The position numbers and the translations under genes were made by a program. The notes below the pieces were generated by a model. It saw only the letters and a program-made list of their open reading frames with translations. It had not been told where the DNA came from and did not search any database. Shown in pieces: positions 61,965 to 64,000 of a stretch of 64,000 nt of DNA. The stretch's first letter is position 1. Each line of letters starts with the position of its first letter. The DNA is from Pomphorhynchus laevis (lineage: Eukaryota > Acanthocephala > Palaeacanthocephala > Echinorhynchida > Pomphorhynchidae), in NCBI GenBank assembly GCA_012934845.2, contig WNNJ02001721.1:33844-97843 (forward strand), given 5' to 3'.

Positions 61965-64000
61965 ACTCTTTCGCCACAACACACGGTTTCCGCCTCGGTC
62001 TCCTCAACACTAGATATATTCACAATAAATCCGATCTTATCCTCAACCTATTCATCAAGCAATCCATCGATATCTTCTGAATCACCGAATCCTAACACTC
62101 AGATTCCGACGACCTTTCCATTCACCGTCTGCTCGCTACCGGTTGCTCCCTAGTCGAATACGCCCGCCCCCTCAGCTCATGCCCTTCTAAATTCTCTAAT
62201 CATGGCGGCATCGTCGCATTCGCGCGTCACCCCGCGTCTCTTCGCAAAATCAATCCACCTTTCAGTCCTTGCTCTTTTGAATTGCTCATATGTCGTAATT
62301 CTAACCTGATCACTCTATATCTCGCCATTGTATACCGTCCTGGTTCATCAGCTCCTACTGCCTTATTTTTTACCGAACTCGCTGACCTCCTTTCTCATTG
62401 TTCTTTGTCCTCAATCCCTTCACTCGTTCTGGGCGACTTTAATATCCGCCTAGACCGCCCCTCTTCTACGGATTCCATCCGGTTCATCAACATTCTATCC
62501 AACTACAATTACAAACTAATCTCCACTGCCCCCACACATATACTTGGTGGGGCACTCGACATCATCGCTGTCCCCGATCATTTTGCTGCCTACACCTCAC
62601 TGTCTATCTCTGATCCTGGTCTATCCGATCACTTTCTTATCACCCTTGATCTCACTCACAATCACACCCCTCCTCACACACCTACAATCCTACGTCGCCC
62701 TTGGAGAAATCTTGACCTCTCCCTTCTCCGCTCTGCCTTACTCCAAATCATCTCTATCATTACCCACAATAACATATTCATCTCCTCACGATCTCGCCTT
62801 TCTTTTCGACTCTAAACTCACATCCACTCTCGATATTCTCTTGCCCTTAAAGTCTCACCCACACCGTCGCTTGCACCGTGCCCCATGGTTTGACATCCAA
62901 TGCCTACTATCAAAGCGTCGACTCCGCCATGCTTTTCGAGTCTATCACCGCTCTCTCAGACGTGATTTCCGCTCGATCACTCCGTCTTTCCGTGATTTCT
63001 ATCTTGCTATTCGCCGGTCTCATCTCAACCTACTACGTATCAAATGTAACTCCTTCTGGCAGCATAAAATCATCACTTCATTCAACTCTAAGACTCTCTG
63101 GCATACTTTTAACTCAATCTTTGCTCGCTCATCTTCGCTGTGCAACATCGATGCCAATGATTATTCGTCATTTCTCCTGACTAAAGTATCCACGTTGCTC
63201 TCTCACACCCGGTCCTTATCCTATCCCACTCTGCCCAGTCTAATCTCATCCTTCCGGAACTCTTTCATCTTCTCCCTGTCTCACCTACAGAAGTATCATC
63301 TGTCCTCATGTCCTTGCCCAACAAAACCTCACCTGCCGATCCCCTGCCTACTCACATATTAAAATCTATATGCTCATCGATATCCCCATTTCTCACAACC
63401 TTGTTTAACTCGTCCATCCGCAGTCGTATCTTCCCTTCACACTGGAAATCCGCAATCGTTCGTCCCCTCCTTAAGAAACAATCGCTCGACCCCTCCCTTC
63501 CTTCTAGCTATCGCCCCATTTCACTACTCCCTACTCTTTCTAAGCTCTTAGAACGCCTCATCTTAATACAAATCAACGCTTATCTCTCCTCATCCAATCT
63601 GTACCCTCCTTTCCAATCCGCTTTCCATTCTAATCACTCGACAGAAATCGCATCCATAAAAGTGTACAACGACTTACTCATTTCTCGAGACAAGGCTCTA
63701 TATAGTGTTCTCATCACCCTCGACCAAACCTCCACCTTCGACATTGTCGAACACTCCATTCTCCTTTATCGCCTTCGTTATGATTACGGATTTTCTTCCT
63801 CCCCTGTAGCATGGTTTGCCTTGTATCTATCCGAACGTTTTTTTTTCGCGTCTGGTCTAATTCGTCATCCTCCCTTCCCCACCTCGCTATCGCTTCGTTC
63901 CTGTCATACCCTTTTACTCCACGTTCCTAATTACTATAACAACTACGGTCTCCGATCCTTCCTCGTCGCCGCCTCACTCGCCTGGAATCAACTTCCTCTC
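61929..64000 (+). pseudogene. LINE A ORF2, endonuclease and partial RT
   Basis: In order: a start region with LGLLNTRYIHNK (61990) and a stop just before the ITES glutamate motif. The open block 62282-62815 follows, with IVYRPGSSAPTALFF, LVLGDFNIRLDR (D-x-N) and DPGLSDHFLITL (SDH). After a frameshift near 62750 comes the connector (62770-63350). The RT fingers then read PLLKKQSLDPSLPSSYRPIS, LLERLI, SAFHSNHSTEIA and SVLITLDQTSTFDIVEHS (first catalytic Asp kept). The copy then jumps at about 63845 to the C-terminus (LVAASLAWNQLPL). It cannot be active. Confidence 0.86.

Larger units (their letters stand above)
60540..64000 (+). mobile_element. LINE family A, best copy, with RT palm deleted
   Basis: ORF1 starts at 60566, ORF2 near 61929, and the copy continues past the window end. 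Endonuclease and RT fingers are readable. Near 63845 the text jumps from ALYLSERFFF to SGLIRHPPF and a LLLHVPNYYNNYGLRSFLVA C-terminus, so the RT palm with its second catalytic block and the thumb are missing. The sense strand is strongly C/T-rich. Confidence 0.88.

Overview
This window looks like AT-rich nuclear DNA from an invertebrate animal. It has one spliced gene with GT-AG introns, many animal-type non-LTR retrotransposons (CR1/L2-like, I/Jockey-like, RTE), and no bacterial operon structure. I cannot name the species. The RTE fragment is of a kind common in nematodes and other ecdysozoans, but such elements move between lineages, so this is weak evidence.

The only clear host gene is a TRPM-family cation channel on the minus strand. 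I could follow it through 21 consecutive exons from 48079 down to 6260: the N-terminal TRPM homology region (48.1-22.9 kb), transmembrane segments S1-S6 (20.2-8.8 kb) and the TRP helix (6.4 kb). All 20 internal junctions have GT and AG and agree in phase, giving about 1,119 codons with no frameshift or stop. The first exon(s) and the C-terminal coiled coil were not found. They may lie outside the window.

The introns hold most of the other sequence. From low to high coordinates: a degenerate CR1-like copy (9.4-10.7 kb); a 21-bp minisatellite split by a LINE 3' end (11.3-12.7 kb); a possible DPY-30 motif (12.9 kb); an I/Jockey-like LINE with ORF1 and ORF2 (13.4-16.6 kb) and a second copy in the other orientation (17.6-18.6 kb); a 93-nt-arm palindrome with a hammerhead-like core (22.2-22.4 kb); a broken ubiquilin copy (27.0-28.5 kb) next to a nearly full-length decayed retroelement (28.5-31.5 kb); another CR1-like copy (32.4-33.7 kb); foldback repeats with hammerhead-like cores (37.0, 37.7, 41.7, 46.1 kb); an RTE 3' end (38.2-38.9 kb); and a reverse transcriptase of uncertain clade with a YIDD box (42.5-43.3 kb).

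Outside the gene, 1-2.0 kb and 60.5-64 kb carry copies of one pyrimidine-rich LINE (family A) in opposite orientations. Positions 2.15-5.7 kb hold LINE family B. Positions 48.5-60.4 kb hold LINE fragments, a partly inverted ~355-bp repeat cluster, further copies of the YIDD element with structured repeats, and a second retroelement of the 28.5-31.5 kb type. Every retroelement ORF examined is broken, so none looks autonomous.

The most unusual features are the hammerhead-like cores in foldback repeats, the very high density of short near-perfect inverted duplications, and a LINE ORF1 that joins a CRC-like cysteine-rich domain to a PHD-like finger.
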